Below, piece by piece: positions 52,446 through 61,007 of a stretch of DNA of 64,000 nt. Both the position numbers and the translations under genes were made by a program. The DNA lies in NCBI GenBank assembly GCA_000733415.1, contig KL662191.1:3207449-3271448 (forward strand), read 5' to 3'. How positions within the stretch are numbered: position 1 is the stretch's first letter; each line of letters opens with the position of its first letter. Origin of the DNA: [Leptolyngbya] sp. JSC-1 (GTDB lineage: Bacteria > Cyanobacteriota > Cyanobacteriia > Elainellales > Elainellaceae). A model generated the notes under the pieces. The model searched no databases and was not told the origin of the DNA. It saw only the letters and a program-made list of their open reading frames with translations.

Positions 52446-52904
52446 TCAAACTTCAGTATCCCGGTACACCTCTTCTGCCACTCGCTTCAGGCGTCGCAGT
52501 TGGGCTTGCATATCTTGTTTAGTCCAATTGAGGGCAAAACGCTGAAAGCCGTAACGGACGATCGCATTAGGAATATCAAATTCAAACCGATTCAGCAACG
52601 TCGTTCCCTGCTCAGTAGGCTGGCATTCCCAGCGGTCGCGCCCCTTAAAGAAACCCTTGAACTCCCAAACAACCAAGCCAGGCTGACGTTCAACCACCGT
52701 ACTATTGAGTGTAGGTTGCAGGAACGGAATCTGAATCACAAATCGGCTTTTGCTGCCCTTGGCCGTGCTCCAATCACCGATGGGTTCGCAGCGCAGCACT
52801 GGATTTAACCAACGGTGCATCAGAGCTAGATCGGTAAAGCACTGCTCGACAGCTGTGGCGCTGGCTTTAATGTGAATCGATTGTTCAAACACCTGCATTG
52901 ACAT
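52446..52904 (-). CDS. SRPBCC (START-like) family protein
   Basis: Small ligand-binding fold protein of 152 residues: VFEQSIHIKASATAVEQCFTDLALMHRWLNP at the N terminus and VVWEFKGFFKGRDRWECQP in the beta-sheet are typical of polyketide-cyclase/dehydrase-like proteins. The ligand is unknown. Cyanobacterial versions are often near carotenoid or lipid genes, but not here. It converges with lysC, with stops 4 nt apart. Confidence 0.8.
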   Translation of the reverse strand: MSMQVFEQSIHIKASATAVEQCFTDLALMHRWLNPVLRCEPIGDWSTAKGSKSRFVIQIPFLQPTLNSTVVERQPGLVVWEFKGFFKGRDRWECQPTEQGTTLLNRFEFDIPNAIVRYGFQRFALNWTKQDMQAQLRRLKRVAEEVYRDTEV

Positions 52905-53357
52905 CGAAAAGTTAATTTTTTTTCACATTGGTTTCCTGTACTCTAGCAGTCAAGCAGAGTGTAAGGAGGACCTATTTGAAAAGGGTAGATGGATGATCAG
53001 CCCCAGGGCAATGCTGACTGCCAAGCGCTCTCATCGACAGGTACTGGACCTCATGTCTGCTTCTGGGATTTGCACTGGTATTTGTAATTGTTACAAACCA
53101 TTTGCACGCTCTTCAAATCTCTCTCCAGGAACTTTATTCTTTAAGTGACCTGAATTAATCACCAAACTGCTAACTTACTTAACCTACTAACTCAGTCTTA
53201 AGTCTGAATGTCAGCACCGAGATGCCGAACTAGAAGGCATTTCGTATTGCCGCAGACGATGTATTTCCCCTAAAGCAGTTTATTTTCGTTACTACCTGAC
53301 TTTTTCACCAGACTCAGAGATATTTTTTCACAAGCCCAAACTTGTAATTTCTTACGA
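52905..53357. other. Intergenic, no gene seen
   Basis: 453 nt, AT-rich towards the right. A weak ATGCC/GGCAT hairpin lies at 53222-53240. No repeat or RNA gene was recognised. Confidence 0.5.
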
Positions 53358-55043
53358 ATGACGATCATGAATTCTATTTGGTGCGTCACCTGTGGACTGG
53401 GGCCAGCCAGAGCACAACTTCCCCCTACGTTGGCTCAGGCAAACCCGATTGAAGTCACAGTGAATACAACTGGACAGTTTCTTTCTAGCTTGGCTGCGTT
53501 TCTGCCTAACTTGCTAGGTGCTATTGCGATTTTGATCATTGGCTGGCTTGTTGCCTTGATTGTGGCCGCTGTGGTGCAAGGGTTGCTGAAACGGACAAAT
53601 TTTGACAACCGCATTGCGGCGTGGGCCGGCGGGAGTCGGGGAGCCGAGAATAGAATTCCCATTGAAAAATGGATTGGTACAGCTGTTTTCTGGCTGATCA
53701 TGGCCTTTGTGCTAGTGGCTTTCTTTAATGCCCTACAGCTAACAGCCGTCTCTGCTCCCCTCGATTCCTTTTTGCAGCAGGTGTTTATTTATCTGCCGCG
53801 AATTGTTAGCGCTGCTGCCTTGTTAGGGGTAGCCTGGTTAGTTGCAACCTTAGCAAAAGCGATTGTGGTGCGCGGGCTGGGACGATTCAACTTAGAATCT
53901 CGGATTGCCCAACAAACAGGGGAACCACCAGGCGCTGCTCCCCTGATGCTGAATGAAACCTTTGGCAATGCGCTGTACTGGTTTATTCTGCTGTTCTTTT
54001 TACCCCTGATTCTAGATGTTTTGCAACTGCAAGGGCCATTGGCACCAGTGCAAAATTTGCTGGATCAGATCCTGTCAGCCTTGCCCCGGATTCTGACCGC
54101 TATTTTGATTGGGATAATCGGCTGGTTTATTGCCCGGATTGTCCGAACGATCGTGACCAATTTCTTGGCGGCCATTGGCACCAACCAGGTTGGTGCGCGG
54201 ATTGGTTTGACCCAGACTACAGGGGGGCTGTCCTTATCGGCTCTTCTGGGCACGATTGTCTATGTGCTCGTGCTGATTCCAACGGCAATTGCGGCTCTAA
54301 ATGCGCTGCAAATCGAGGCAATCTCGGCACCGGCCATTACGATGCTGGGCCAAATCCTGAATGCGTTGCCCCGGATTTTTACCGCCATTTTGATTCTGGC
54401 CATTGCCTATGTGATCGGACGATTTGTGGCGGACTTGGTGGCTCGCGTTTTGACCAGCATTGGGTTCGACAATATCTTTAACTGGCTCGGATTTCCGACC
54501 ACTCCCCCGGCGGTGAATCCGTTCGCTGATGTGCCGCCACCTCCCGAAGATCTGTCCCTGGGACAGTCCAACGTCATTCCTCCAACTCCCAGCCTACCGA
54601 AGCAAACTCCGTCTGAAATTGTCGGCATCATCGTGCTGGTTGGGATTATGCTGACCGGCGCTGTGGCTGCGGTTGAAAAGCTGGAGTTCGCTGTTCTGAC
54701 CGAAATTGTTAACGGGATTCTGGCGGTACTGGGTAATGTGTTGATTGGCCTGGTTGTGCTAGGAATTGGATTATATTTGGCGAACCTAGCTTTTAATGTG
54801 ATTGCCCGCTCAGGTGGCCAGCAGGCGCGGATCTTGGGACAAACGGCTCGGATTGCCATTATTGCGTTTGCCGGGGCAATGGCGCTGAATCGCATGGGTG
54901 TAGCTCCCAATATTGTGAATTTGGCGTTTGGTTTGCTGCTGGGCGCGATTGCCGTGGCGATTGGAGTTGCCTTTGGTTTGGGTGGTCGCGGCGTGGCCGA
55001 CGAGCTTTTGCGCGATTGGCTCAGCTCGTTTAGGCGGCAGTAA
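53358..55043 (+). CDS. Multi-helix membrane protein of the MscS-related TM-helix family
   Basis: 561 residues with repeated units of a conserved membrane helix pair: FLPNLLGAIAILIIGWLVALIVA, YLPRIVSAAALLGVAWLVATLAKAI, ALPRILTAILIGIIGWFIARIV and ALPRIFTAILILAIAYVIGRFVADL. Each unit is followed by a short amphipathic segment (about 130 residues apart). This is the CmpX-like conserved-TM-helix family related to mechanosensitive channels, but no MscS beta-domain is visible. A Pro-rich loop lies at about 385-415. The start (53358 or 53367) has no good ribosome site. It ends just before a strong terminator. Confidence 0.8.
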   Translation: MTIMNSIWCVTCGLGPARAQLPPTLAQANPIEVTVNTTGQFLSSLAAFLPNLLGAIAILIIGWLVALIVAAVVQGLLKRTNFDNRIAAWAGGSRGAENRIPIEKWIGTAVFWLIMAFVLVAFFNALQLTAVSAPLDSFLQQVFIYLPRIVSAAALLGVAWLVATLAKAIVVRGLGRFNLESRIAQQTGEPPGAAPLMLNETFGNALYWFILLFFLPLILDVLQLQGPLAPVQNLLDQILSALPRILTAILIGIIGWFIARIVRTIVTNFLAAIGTNQVGARIGLTQTTGGLSLSALLGTIVYVLVLIPTAIAALNALQIEAISAPAITMLGQILNALPRIFTAILILAIAYVIGRFVADLVARVLTSIGFDNIFNWLGFPTTPPAVNPFADVPPPPEDLSLGQSNVIPPTPSLPKQTPSEIVGIIVLVGIMLTGAVAAVEKLEFAVLTEIVNGILAVLGNVLIGLVVLGIGLYLANLAFNVIARSGGQQARILGQTARIAIIAFAGAMALNRMGVAPNIVNLAFGLLLGAIAVAIGVAFGLGGRGVADELLRDWLSSFRRQ

Positions 55044-55079
55044 CCCGTCCTCCAACTAAACTAATTCTGCGTTATGTGG

Positions 55080-55103
55080 ATCCCCCGCTTTGGGGGATTT
55101 TTT
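55080..55103 (+). terminator. Terminator of the membrane channel-like gene
   Basis: ATCCCCC/GGGGGAT stem, 5-nt loop, then TTTTT, 37 nt after the stop codon. Confidence 0.9.
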
Positions 55104-55162
55104 AGTTATCGCATGACGTAGCAAACAGCCAATTAATATCAGATCCGACCAAACACCCCAAT

Positions 55163-55395
55163 TTAGACGCTGTATTGTACAGGCGTTTCGCATAGGTGTA
55201 GCCTTTCCGCAGGAAATAACGCCTCTACGCGGATTCTGACTGAATTAATTAGACGCTGTATTGTACAGGCGTTTCGCATAGGTGTAGCCTTTCCGCAGGA
55301 AATAACGCCTCTACACGGATTCTGACTGAATTAATTAGACGCTGTATTGTACAGGCGTTTCGCGAAACGCCTCTACGCAAATTCTGGCTGATTAA
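55163..55395. repeat. 86-bp tandem repeat, two full copies and one short variant
   Basis: Copies start at 55163, 55249 and 55335 with TTAGACGCTGTATTGTACAG. The first two are almost identical. The third lacks a 27-nt internal segment and is left with a perfect 20-bp palindrome at 55353-55372 (AGGCGTTTCG/CGAAACGCCT). The palindrome family resembles short palindromic repeats of Nostoc-type genomes. Confidence 0.9.
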
Positions 55396-55467
55396 CCGGA
55401 TTCTGTATAATTATCCCAACCTCTCCTCTCTGTGTCCTCTGTGGCTCTGTGGTTCAACCGTTTTGCA

Positions 55468-55626
55468 ATGTTTGATAATGTCTGCAAGTTTTTGGTGGAA
55501 TTGTTCTCAGCCAATTTTGTCACTTGTTCTGATGGTTCAGGTTCTCAAATGGCAGCGATATTGATTGAAGAGCCGATTGTTCGTGCCAAAGCAGAGGGCA
55601 GACTGAAGCAAGACCAGCAAAGCTAG
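55468..55626 (+). pseudogene. Remnant of an Rpn-family (PDDEXK) nuclease/transposase-like gene
   Basis: The frame starts MFDNVCKFLVELFSANFVT, which closely resembles the N terminus of cyanobacterial Rpn-family proteins (MFDN.CKFL.E.FS..FA). After about 19 residues the similarity stops; the remaining 33 residues may come from a later part of the gene (RAKAEGRLKQ). The family is normally near 300 residues. The likely explanation is a large internal deletion. The upstream text CCTCTGTGGCTCTGTGG is a simple repeat. Confidence 0.5.
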
Positions 55627-55684
55627 AGATTCAGATGCCTCCAATGCCCACTGGTTTACGCTAGCCGAATTAGCAATAATCGAG

Positions 55685-55789
55685 CTAGATGAAAGCATGA
55701 GGCGGAGTTTCTATTTCTTCAATATCAATGGCTAAGCATCCTTCAACCGCTTCATAGATATTCTGTTGAACAACAATTTTGAGTTTCAT
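55685..55789 (-). pseudogene. Short frame, possible truncated HicB-type antitoxin
   Basis: 34 codons starting MKLKIVVQQNIYEAVEGCLA and ending at TAG. The first residues resemble HicB antitoxins (MKLKIVIH...), which are about 70 residues long; nothing recognisable follows and no hicA toxin is adjacent. Chance cannot be excluded. Confidence 0.25.
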
Positions 55790-56071
55790 AGTTTGTTTCT
55801 TTGTTTCCTGATTTCACAACGTCCCAGCCCTTTAATGGTGGTCTGGGCTTAAGCGGAGCAGCAGAGTGATAGAGGCTGTTCTGAGATAAATCAGGTTTTT
55901 CTTCAAAGACATAGGGCTAAGTTCCATGATGCTGGTTCTTTCCCTGATTCCTATCGATCTTGCCAGTCCTAGTTCATACTATGTACTCCAATAAAAGTAC
56001 TACAGCAAAACCCGTGCCGTCGCACTGCTGAACGCTTCCCAGCAGAATCAAGCAATCGATCTGCAATTGAT

Positions 56072-56788
56072 CTAGAGATTCAGGCGCAACTGCTGATCGG
56101 CGATCACGGCATCAATCACTGCTGCAGGTGTCTCAGAGGCTAGTTTATGGGCCTGACGGGTGGTTTCCGGTAGACGATACTTAGTCGTGCAGCGCATCAC
56201 ATACTCAATCGCCGTTGCTAGGCTAATCCGATGACCGGGTGAGATAAACAGTGGCTTTGTACCCACTCGTGTCCGCACGACCGCTCCGATCGTTTCGCCT
56301 TTATGCTTCAGCAGTACCCAGGCTCCCTTGTCGTCAGGAACCGCAGCATGGGTTCCCACCAACAGCGACTTGCCAACGCCAATTGCTGGCAGATTCGTCA
56401 GCAAACCGATATGGCAGGCAATCCCAAACCGCCGCGGATGAGCCGTGCCCTGTCCATCACACAGCAGTAAATCTGGCAGTTGCTTTAGTTTCGCCAATGC
56501 TTCCAGCACCGCAGGCACTTCCCGAAACGACAGCAGCCCCGGCACGTAAGGAAAGCTAGTCGGACGGCGGGCCACGGCTTGCTCGATTACTTGCAACTGG
56601 GGAAAACTCAAAACCGCAACCGCAGCGCGGGTAGTCTCGCCCGCATCCTCAAATCCCACATCCACCCCAGCCACAGTCTGCACCGCTTCAAACTGATCAA
56701 CTGTAATAACTTCTTGCCGCAGCGACTGCTGAAGCGCCACGGCTGCTTCCGGCGTTAGGTTCCAATCATGCTGATGCTGAATTTCCAT
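56072..56788 (-). CDS. nfi: Endonuclease V (deoxyinosine-specific)
   Basis: Cuts DNA near deoxyinosine in repair of deaminated adenine. 238 residues from the ATG at 56788; an upstream ATG at 56833 would add 15 residues unlike the family. Motifs: VAGVDVGFEDAG with the catalytic Asp, SFPYVPGLLSFREVPAVLEAL, LLLCDGQGTAHPRRFGIACHIGL and ISPGHRISLATAIEYV. The YVPG wedge motif and DGQG metal site are intact. It lies upstream (on its strand) of the repeat-rich gap. Confidence 0.9.
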   Translation of the reverse strand: MEIQHQHDWNLTPEAAVALQQSLRQEVITVDQFEAVQTVAGVDVGFEDAGETTRAAVAVLSFPQLQVIEQAVARRPTSFPYVPGLLSFREVPAVLEALAKLKQLPDLLLCDGQGTAHPRRFGIACHIGLLTNLPAIGVGKSLLVGTHAAVPDDKGAWVLLKHKGETIGAVVRTRVGTKPLFISPGHRISLATAIEYVMRCTTKYRLPETTRQAHKLASETPAAVIDAVIADQQLRLNL

Positions 56789-56862
56789 AACAAAAACAGG
56801 CAAGGCATTTGTTGTTACCTTACCTGCTTTCAATGCGTGAGAGGAGAGCTTTAAGTTAGAAG

Positions 56863-56883
56863 TTTTGAGTTTTGAGTTTTGAG
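56863..56883. repeat. TTTTGAG heptamer repeat, three units
   Basis: Three perfect TTTTGAG units. The reverse-complement heptamer (CTCAAAA type) occurs twice at 57023-57044, next to the ugd stop, so the 270-bp nfi-ugd gap is bordered by inverted copies. Confidence 0.75.
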
Positions 56884-57056
56884 TTAAGTCGTTAACCTCA
56901 GCATTTAGCGAAATCCTATGGTTGGCGCTGAAGATGTTTGTGCTCTACACAGGCTATGCAAACGCACTCTATCTGTGATTCTCTTTGTCAAAGACTTAGA
57001 GAAATTGACAGTTCGGATCAATTCAAAACTCAAAACTCGAAACTAAGAGCTATTTT

Positions 57057-58442
57057 TTAGCTACAGCGCCCGATACCGACATACCGGAAACCAGCTGCCT
57101 CTAGCATCTCTTGATCGAGGAAATTGCGGCCATCGATCATGACTGGGTTATTCATCAGTTTTGCCATCTTGGCGTAGTCGAGTGAGCGGAATTGCTTCCA
57201 GTCGGTCACCAGCACCAGGGCATCGCAACCATCGGCCAAGCGCTCAGCATCAGTTTCGACAATCACGTTGGACAAGCCATGGCGCATACCGCTCTGTGAC
57301 ACCAATGGGTCAAAGGCTTTGATTTTGGTACCCAGGCGATGGAGCTGTTCGATTAGATCCAAAGCAGGCGCATCGCGCATATCGTCGGTGTCGGGCTTGA
57401 AGGTAAGGCCGAGCAGACCAACGGTTTTGCCTTTGAGGATTTTCAGCACTTGCTGCAATTTCTCTAGCGCAATCAAACGCTGACGCTGGTTTACGGTCAC
57501 CGCCGCCTTGAGCAACTGCGCTTCATAGCCGTAATCATCTGCCGTGTGAATCAGAGCCGACACATCTTTGGGGAAACAGGAACCACCCCAGCCAATGCCA
57601 GCCTGCAAGAACTTGCTGCCAATCCGAGAATCTAGACCAATGCCCTTGGCAACTTGGGTCACATCTGCCCCAACCCGGTCGCAAATATTGGCAATTTCGT
57701 TGATGAAGCTAATCTTGGTGGCGAGGAAGGCATTGGAGGCATACTTGACCATTTCTGCCGAGCTGAGGTCGGTCACCACCACCGGCACAGTGGGTAATGA
57801 CTTATCTTCTGCCATTTCACGAGAGATAATCGGGGCATACAACTCCCGCATCATGGCAATGGCCCGCTGGCTGTTGCTGCCCAACACGATCCGATCTGGG
57901 TTGAAGGTGTCGTAAACAGCGCAGCCTTCGCGCAGAAATTCGGGGTTGCTGACCACATCAAAATCGATTTGCGGTTCAGTCATGGTGCCGCCGCTGGTAG
58001 AAACCAAAGCCTGTTGCCGCTCTGCAACGCCATCCAGAACCAGCATCCGCACCCAGTCACCGGAGCCAATTGGCACCGTGGATTTGTTGACAATCACTTT
58101 ATAGCCACCATTCAGGTGAGTTCCAATCCCTCTTGCAACTGCTTCCACATAGCGCGTATCGCTCTCGCCCGTCGGCAGAGGAGGTGTGCCAACCGCAATG
58201 AAGAGAATTTCACCGTGATTCACGCCAGCCGCCAAATCGGTAGTGAACTCAATCCGTCCGGCTTCAATCACACCCTTCATCAGTTCAGATAGCCCAGGCT
58301 CAAAAATTGGAGATTGCCCGGACTGCATTAGCTTCACTTTCTCTTCGTTATTGTCAACGCAGATGACATGATGCCCAGTATGAGCCAAGCAAACACCAGT
58401 CACCAAGCCAACATATCCAGTACCGATGACACAAACACGCAT
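57057..58442 (-). CDS. ugd: UDP-glucose 6-dehydrogenase
   Basis: Oxidises UDP-glucose to UDP-glucuronate with two NAD+. 461 residues: Rossmann motif VCVIGTGYVGLVTGVCLAHTG, the VGTPPLPTGE segment, NPEFLREGCAVYDTFNPDRIVLG and the catalytic Cys in GIGWGGSCFPKDVSAL; the C-terminal domain includes LLGLTFKPDTDDMRDAPAL. It lies 270 nt downstream of the UDP-glucuronate decarboxylase gene on the same strand. The two catalyse consecutive steps to UDP-xylose, for surface polysaccharide. Confidence 0.95.
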   Translation of the reverse strand: MRVCVIGTGYVGLVTGVCLAHTGHHVICVDNNEEKVKLMQSGQSPIFEPGLSELMKGVIEAGRIEFTTDLAAGVNHGEILFIAVGTPPLPTGESDTRYVEAVARGIGTHLNGGYKVIVNKSTVPIGSGDWVRMLVLDGVAERQQALVSTSGGTMTEPQIDFDVVSNPEFLREGCAVYDTFNPDRIVLGSNSQRAIAMMRELYAPIISREMAEDKSLPTVPVVVTDLSSAEMVKYASNAFLATKISFINEIANICDRVGADVTQVAKGIGLDSRIGSKFLQAGIGWGGSCFPKDVSALIHTADDYGYEAQLLKAAVTVNQRQRLIALEKLQQVLKILKGKTVGLLGLTFKPDTDDMRDAPALDLIEQLHRLGTKIKAFDPLVSQSGMRHGLSNVIVETDAERLADGCDALVLVTDWKQFRSLDYAKMAKLMNNPVMIDGRNFLDQEMLEAAGFRYVGIGRCS

Positions 58443-58712
58443 AGGGATAAGTCCTTAACTACATTAAAGTGAATGGAACGATATCAGGGGCGATGGAATC
58501 AAATCGAAACATCATAGACACACAAAAAGGAAAATCAGTCAAAAACTTAACTGCTCCGGCTCCTGATATCAAACAATGGGATCTAGATGGAACTTGATTG
58601 TGCACACCCGTCTGTGCTTGATTGAGCTGCTTTACTGTTCTGCTGATTCGCGCTACCCAACACTCTCAGCACAGCCTACCTGTCAGATTTGCGCCAAATG
58701 TGCAGATGCTGT

Positions 58713-59672
58713 TTAAATGATCTGCTCAGCTATGCTGGGAACCGTATCGGTCAACCGTGCCCGAAAATCTTCGATTGTGAGCTGAAGTCCTTCCTGCAAC
58801 GGTACAGTTGGCTGCCAATTTAACCAAGTCCGCGCTCTAGTAATGTCTGGCTTGCGGCGACGCGGATCATCTTGGGGTAAAGGGCGATAATCAATTTCGA
58901 TGCTGGGATTCACCATTTGCTGGACGGCTTTTGCAAGTTGCAAAATGGTGTATTCATCGGGATTGCCCAAATTGACTGGACCGATGTACTCTCCATTCAT
59001 TAACCGCATCAAGCCTTCTACTAAATCAGAGACAAAGCAGAAGCTGCGCGTCTGAGAGCCATCACCATAAACCGTCAGCGATTGACCTCGTAAAGCCTGC
59101 ACTATGAAGTTGCTTACCACTCGACCATCATTCTCTAACATGCGCGGGCCGTAGGTGTTGAAGATGCGAGCGACTCGGATCTCCACATCATTTTGGCGAT
59201 GGTAGTCAAAGGCAAGCGTCTCTGCGACTCGTTTTCCTTCGTCGTAGCAACTGCGAATCCCAATCGGATTGACACTGCCGCGATAGTCCTCGGTTTGAGG
59301 ATGAACTTCTGGATCCCCATAGATTTCAGAAGTAGAAGCCAACAGAAATTTAGCTTTGACCCGCTTTGCCAAGCCCAACATATTTAACGTTCCCATCACA
59401 TTGGTCTTGATGGTTTTGACCGGGTTGTATTGATAATGCACCGGAGAGGCAGGACAGGCCAGATGATAGATTTGGTCAACCTCAAGCCGAATTGGCTCGG
59501 TAATATCATGGCGGATTAATTCAAAGTAAGGATGCTCGATCCACTTCAGAATATTCCGCTTATGGCCGGTATAAAAGTTATCCAAGCAGATAACTTCATG
59601 TCCTTGCTCCATCAATCGATCAATCAGGTGAGAACCGATAAAGCCCGCACCACCTGTAACTAGAATCCGCAT
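58713..59672 (-). CDS. uxs: UDP-glucuronate decarboxylase (UDP-xylose synthase)
   Basis: Extended SDR enzyme, 319 residues from the ATG at 59672 (upstream frame ignored because it adds 17 atypical residues). NAD motif ILVTGGAGFIGSHLIDRL, substrate region YHLACPASPVHYQYNPVKTIKTN and the catalytic Tyr/Lys pair in SCYDEGKRVAETLAFDY, which is the decarboxylase signature rather than that of 4-epimerases. EIYGDPEVHPQTEDYRGSVNPIG agrees. Acts on the product of ugd. The two genes are not tightly coupled (270-nt gap). Confidence 0.93.
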   Translation of the reverse strand: MRILVTGGAGFIGSHLIDRLMEQGHEVICLDNFYTGHKRNILKWIEHPYFELIRHDITEPIRLEVDQIYHLACPASPVHYQYNPVKTIKTNVMGTLNMLGLAKRVKAKFLLASTSEIYGDPEVHPQTEDYRGSVNPIGIRSCYDEGKRVAETLAFDYHRQNDVEIRVARIFNTYGPRMLENDGRVVSNFIVQALRGQSLTVYGDGSQTRSFCFVSDLVEGLMRLMNGEYIGPVNLGNPDEYTILQLAKAVQQMVNPSIEIDYRPLPQDDPRRRKPDITRARTWLNWQPTVPLQEGLQLTIEDFRARLTDTVPSIAEQII

Positions 59673-60080
59673 AGTTTGACGCTTTGTATTGACAGGTAAT
59701 TGCTCACAGCAGAGCCAGACCACCCTAGAGTTCCCTAGTCATTTTTGATTCTCTACATGCAAGCTAAGTTGCATAAAATCACACTGCCTCAAGCAGGCCA
59801 GCTTAGGACTCATAGAGTTACAGCTCCAAAACTAAAAGCTATTTTTGCAAACAGTTTATAGCTTGAAGCCACTTTTCGGTAGTTGTGCTGCATGAACTTG
59901 CTACAGAAAATATCAGCGTTCTGATCGTTGGCCAGTGATTCTGGAGCAAATTTCATTAAATCTTCAATTGCGGGCTGAATCACAACAGAAAAGCCTGACA
60001 TCTGAGTCAGTTCAGTCTTCTAATACCTACTGGTTCTGTTTGATTTGATTGAATTATCCAGAGCAAAGAACTTAAGCACA

Positions 60081-60150
60081 AAAACGAGTGCAACAGTCAG
60101 TGTAAAACGAGTGCAAAAACTGGAATAGAGGCCAGTGCAAAAACTCGTAC
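60081..60150. repeat. AGTGCAA-centred direct repeats, 23-24 bp period
   Basis: AAAACGAGTGCAA occurs at 60081 and 60104; a third AGTGCAAAAACT lies at 60134, following the one at 60110. The stretches between differ, so it is not a CRISPR array. Confidence 0.65.
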
Positions 60151-60177
60151 AAAAAAAGGCACTCTAGAGGAATGCCT
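60151..60177 (-). terminator. Terminator of the VOC-family gene
   Basis: On the minus strand AGGCATT/AGTGCCT (one G-T pair) with a 7-nt loop, then seven T, about 55 nt after the stop. Confidence 0.8.
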
Positions 60178-60230
60178 AGGAACAATTTACAAGATTTTGA
60201 CACCGCCCTGAGGCTAAATTTGAGGCTTGA

Positions 60231-60824
60231 TCAGTTGGAGACCTCAGCCATTTCAATAATCCGGCCATCCAGGTCTTTCACCAGGAAATTGAGGGGTTTG
60301 TCGCGGCGAATTTTGTGTTTTACCCCGTAGGACTGTACCCGCATCAGCAACTGCTCCAGACAATCGTGATCAAAGCAGACATGGCGCTGGCGGTTCTTCA
60401 GCCCCAGGCTAGCGCCCGAAATTACATGCAGTTGCGTATTTTTCTTCAACTGATACCAAAGTCCAGATGAAGATTGGTAGCTCTGGGTCATAGGGCGGCC
60501 TAAGGTAGCCGTAGAGGCATAGAGAGGATCAATACTGGCGGTGCCCAGGGTTTGCTCATAGTTGTAGTAGTAGTGCAACGGCACATCGGCAACAGGTAGA
60601 CCCAGCAGCCCTTCATAAAACTGTCGTGCCAGTTCTAGGTCCGACACCATGATGGTGTGAACTTTGGGGGCGCTAGTGAGAAACATCCACATGGCTCCGG
60701 CATAGGCAACCAGCAGCAGCACCATAATGCCTTGAGTCGAAAGCAGGCTATCTAACGGCAAGGAAGGCAAAAACGACCCCAGAATGGGCAAAGATGATGG
60801 TAAAACGTGACCTAGAATAACCAT
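60231..60824 (-). CDS. VOC/glyoxalase-like protein with N-terminal membrane helix
   Basis: 197 residues. A hydrophobic anchor (about 33-49, IMVLLLVAYAGAMWMFL) is followed by one vicinal-oxygen-chelate domain: VHTIMVSDLELARQFYEGLLGLPV at the N-terminal half and HVCFDHDCLEQLLMRVQSYGV plus FLVKDLDGRIIEMAEV at the C-terminal half. The metal ligands of true glyoxalase I appear partly kept (His56 and His148 regions, final Glu), but the function is not clear. The anchor suggests attachment to a membrane. Monocistronic, divergent from the response-regulator gene. Confidence 0.78.
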   Translation of the reverse strand: MVILGHVLPSSLPILGSFLPSLPLDSLLSTQGIMVLLLVAYAGAMWMFLTSAPKVHTIMVSDLELARQFYEGLLGLPVADVPLHYYYNYEQTLGTASIDPLYASTATLGRPMTQSYQSSSGLWYQLKKNTQLHVISGASLGLKNRQRHVCFDHDCLEQLLMRVQSYGVKHKIRRDKPLNFLVKDLDGRIIEMAEVSN

Positions 60825-61007
60825 GAATACTAAACAGTGACTAATAGCGACAGATGATGGCCGAAGTTGTGCGAAATTATAGAGGCTTGGGAGAATTTGT
60901 CAATCTCTCTATCTTCCCTTCTAGTCTATCAACCTACCACTGCCTCGTCTAACTCCCGCAGGTATCGCAAAACTTATAATTAGGGTGAATCGAAAGGAGA
61001 AAACCGC

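Larger units (their letters stand above)
55044..56071. other. Repeat-rich 1-kb intergenic region with gene remnants
   Basis: Holds a terminator, the 86-bp tandem repeats, an Rpn-like remnant (55468) and a short minus-strand frame (55685-55789). The remaining 280 nt up to endonuclease V show nothing recognisable. Confidence 0.7.
59673..60230. other. Intergenic with 23-bp repeats and a terminator
   Basis: 558 nt without a supported gene. A 63-codon minus-strand frame at 59810-60001 has no recognisable features and was not called. Contains the AGTGCA repeats and the VOC-gene terminator. Confidence 0.55.

Noticed and set aside
59810..60001. 63-codon minus-strand frame between uxs and the VOC gene
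   Set aside because: No ribosome site, domain or recognisable sequence; composition is that of the intergenic DNA.
60081..60150. Possible CRISPR-like array of AGTGCAA repeats
   Set aside because: Only three short imperfect repeats with spacings of 23-24 bp and no cas genes.
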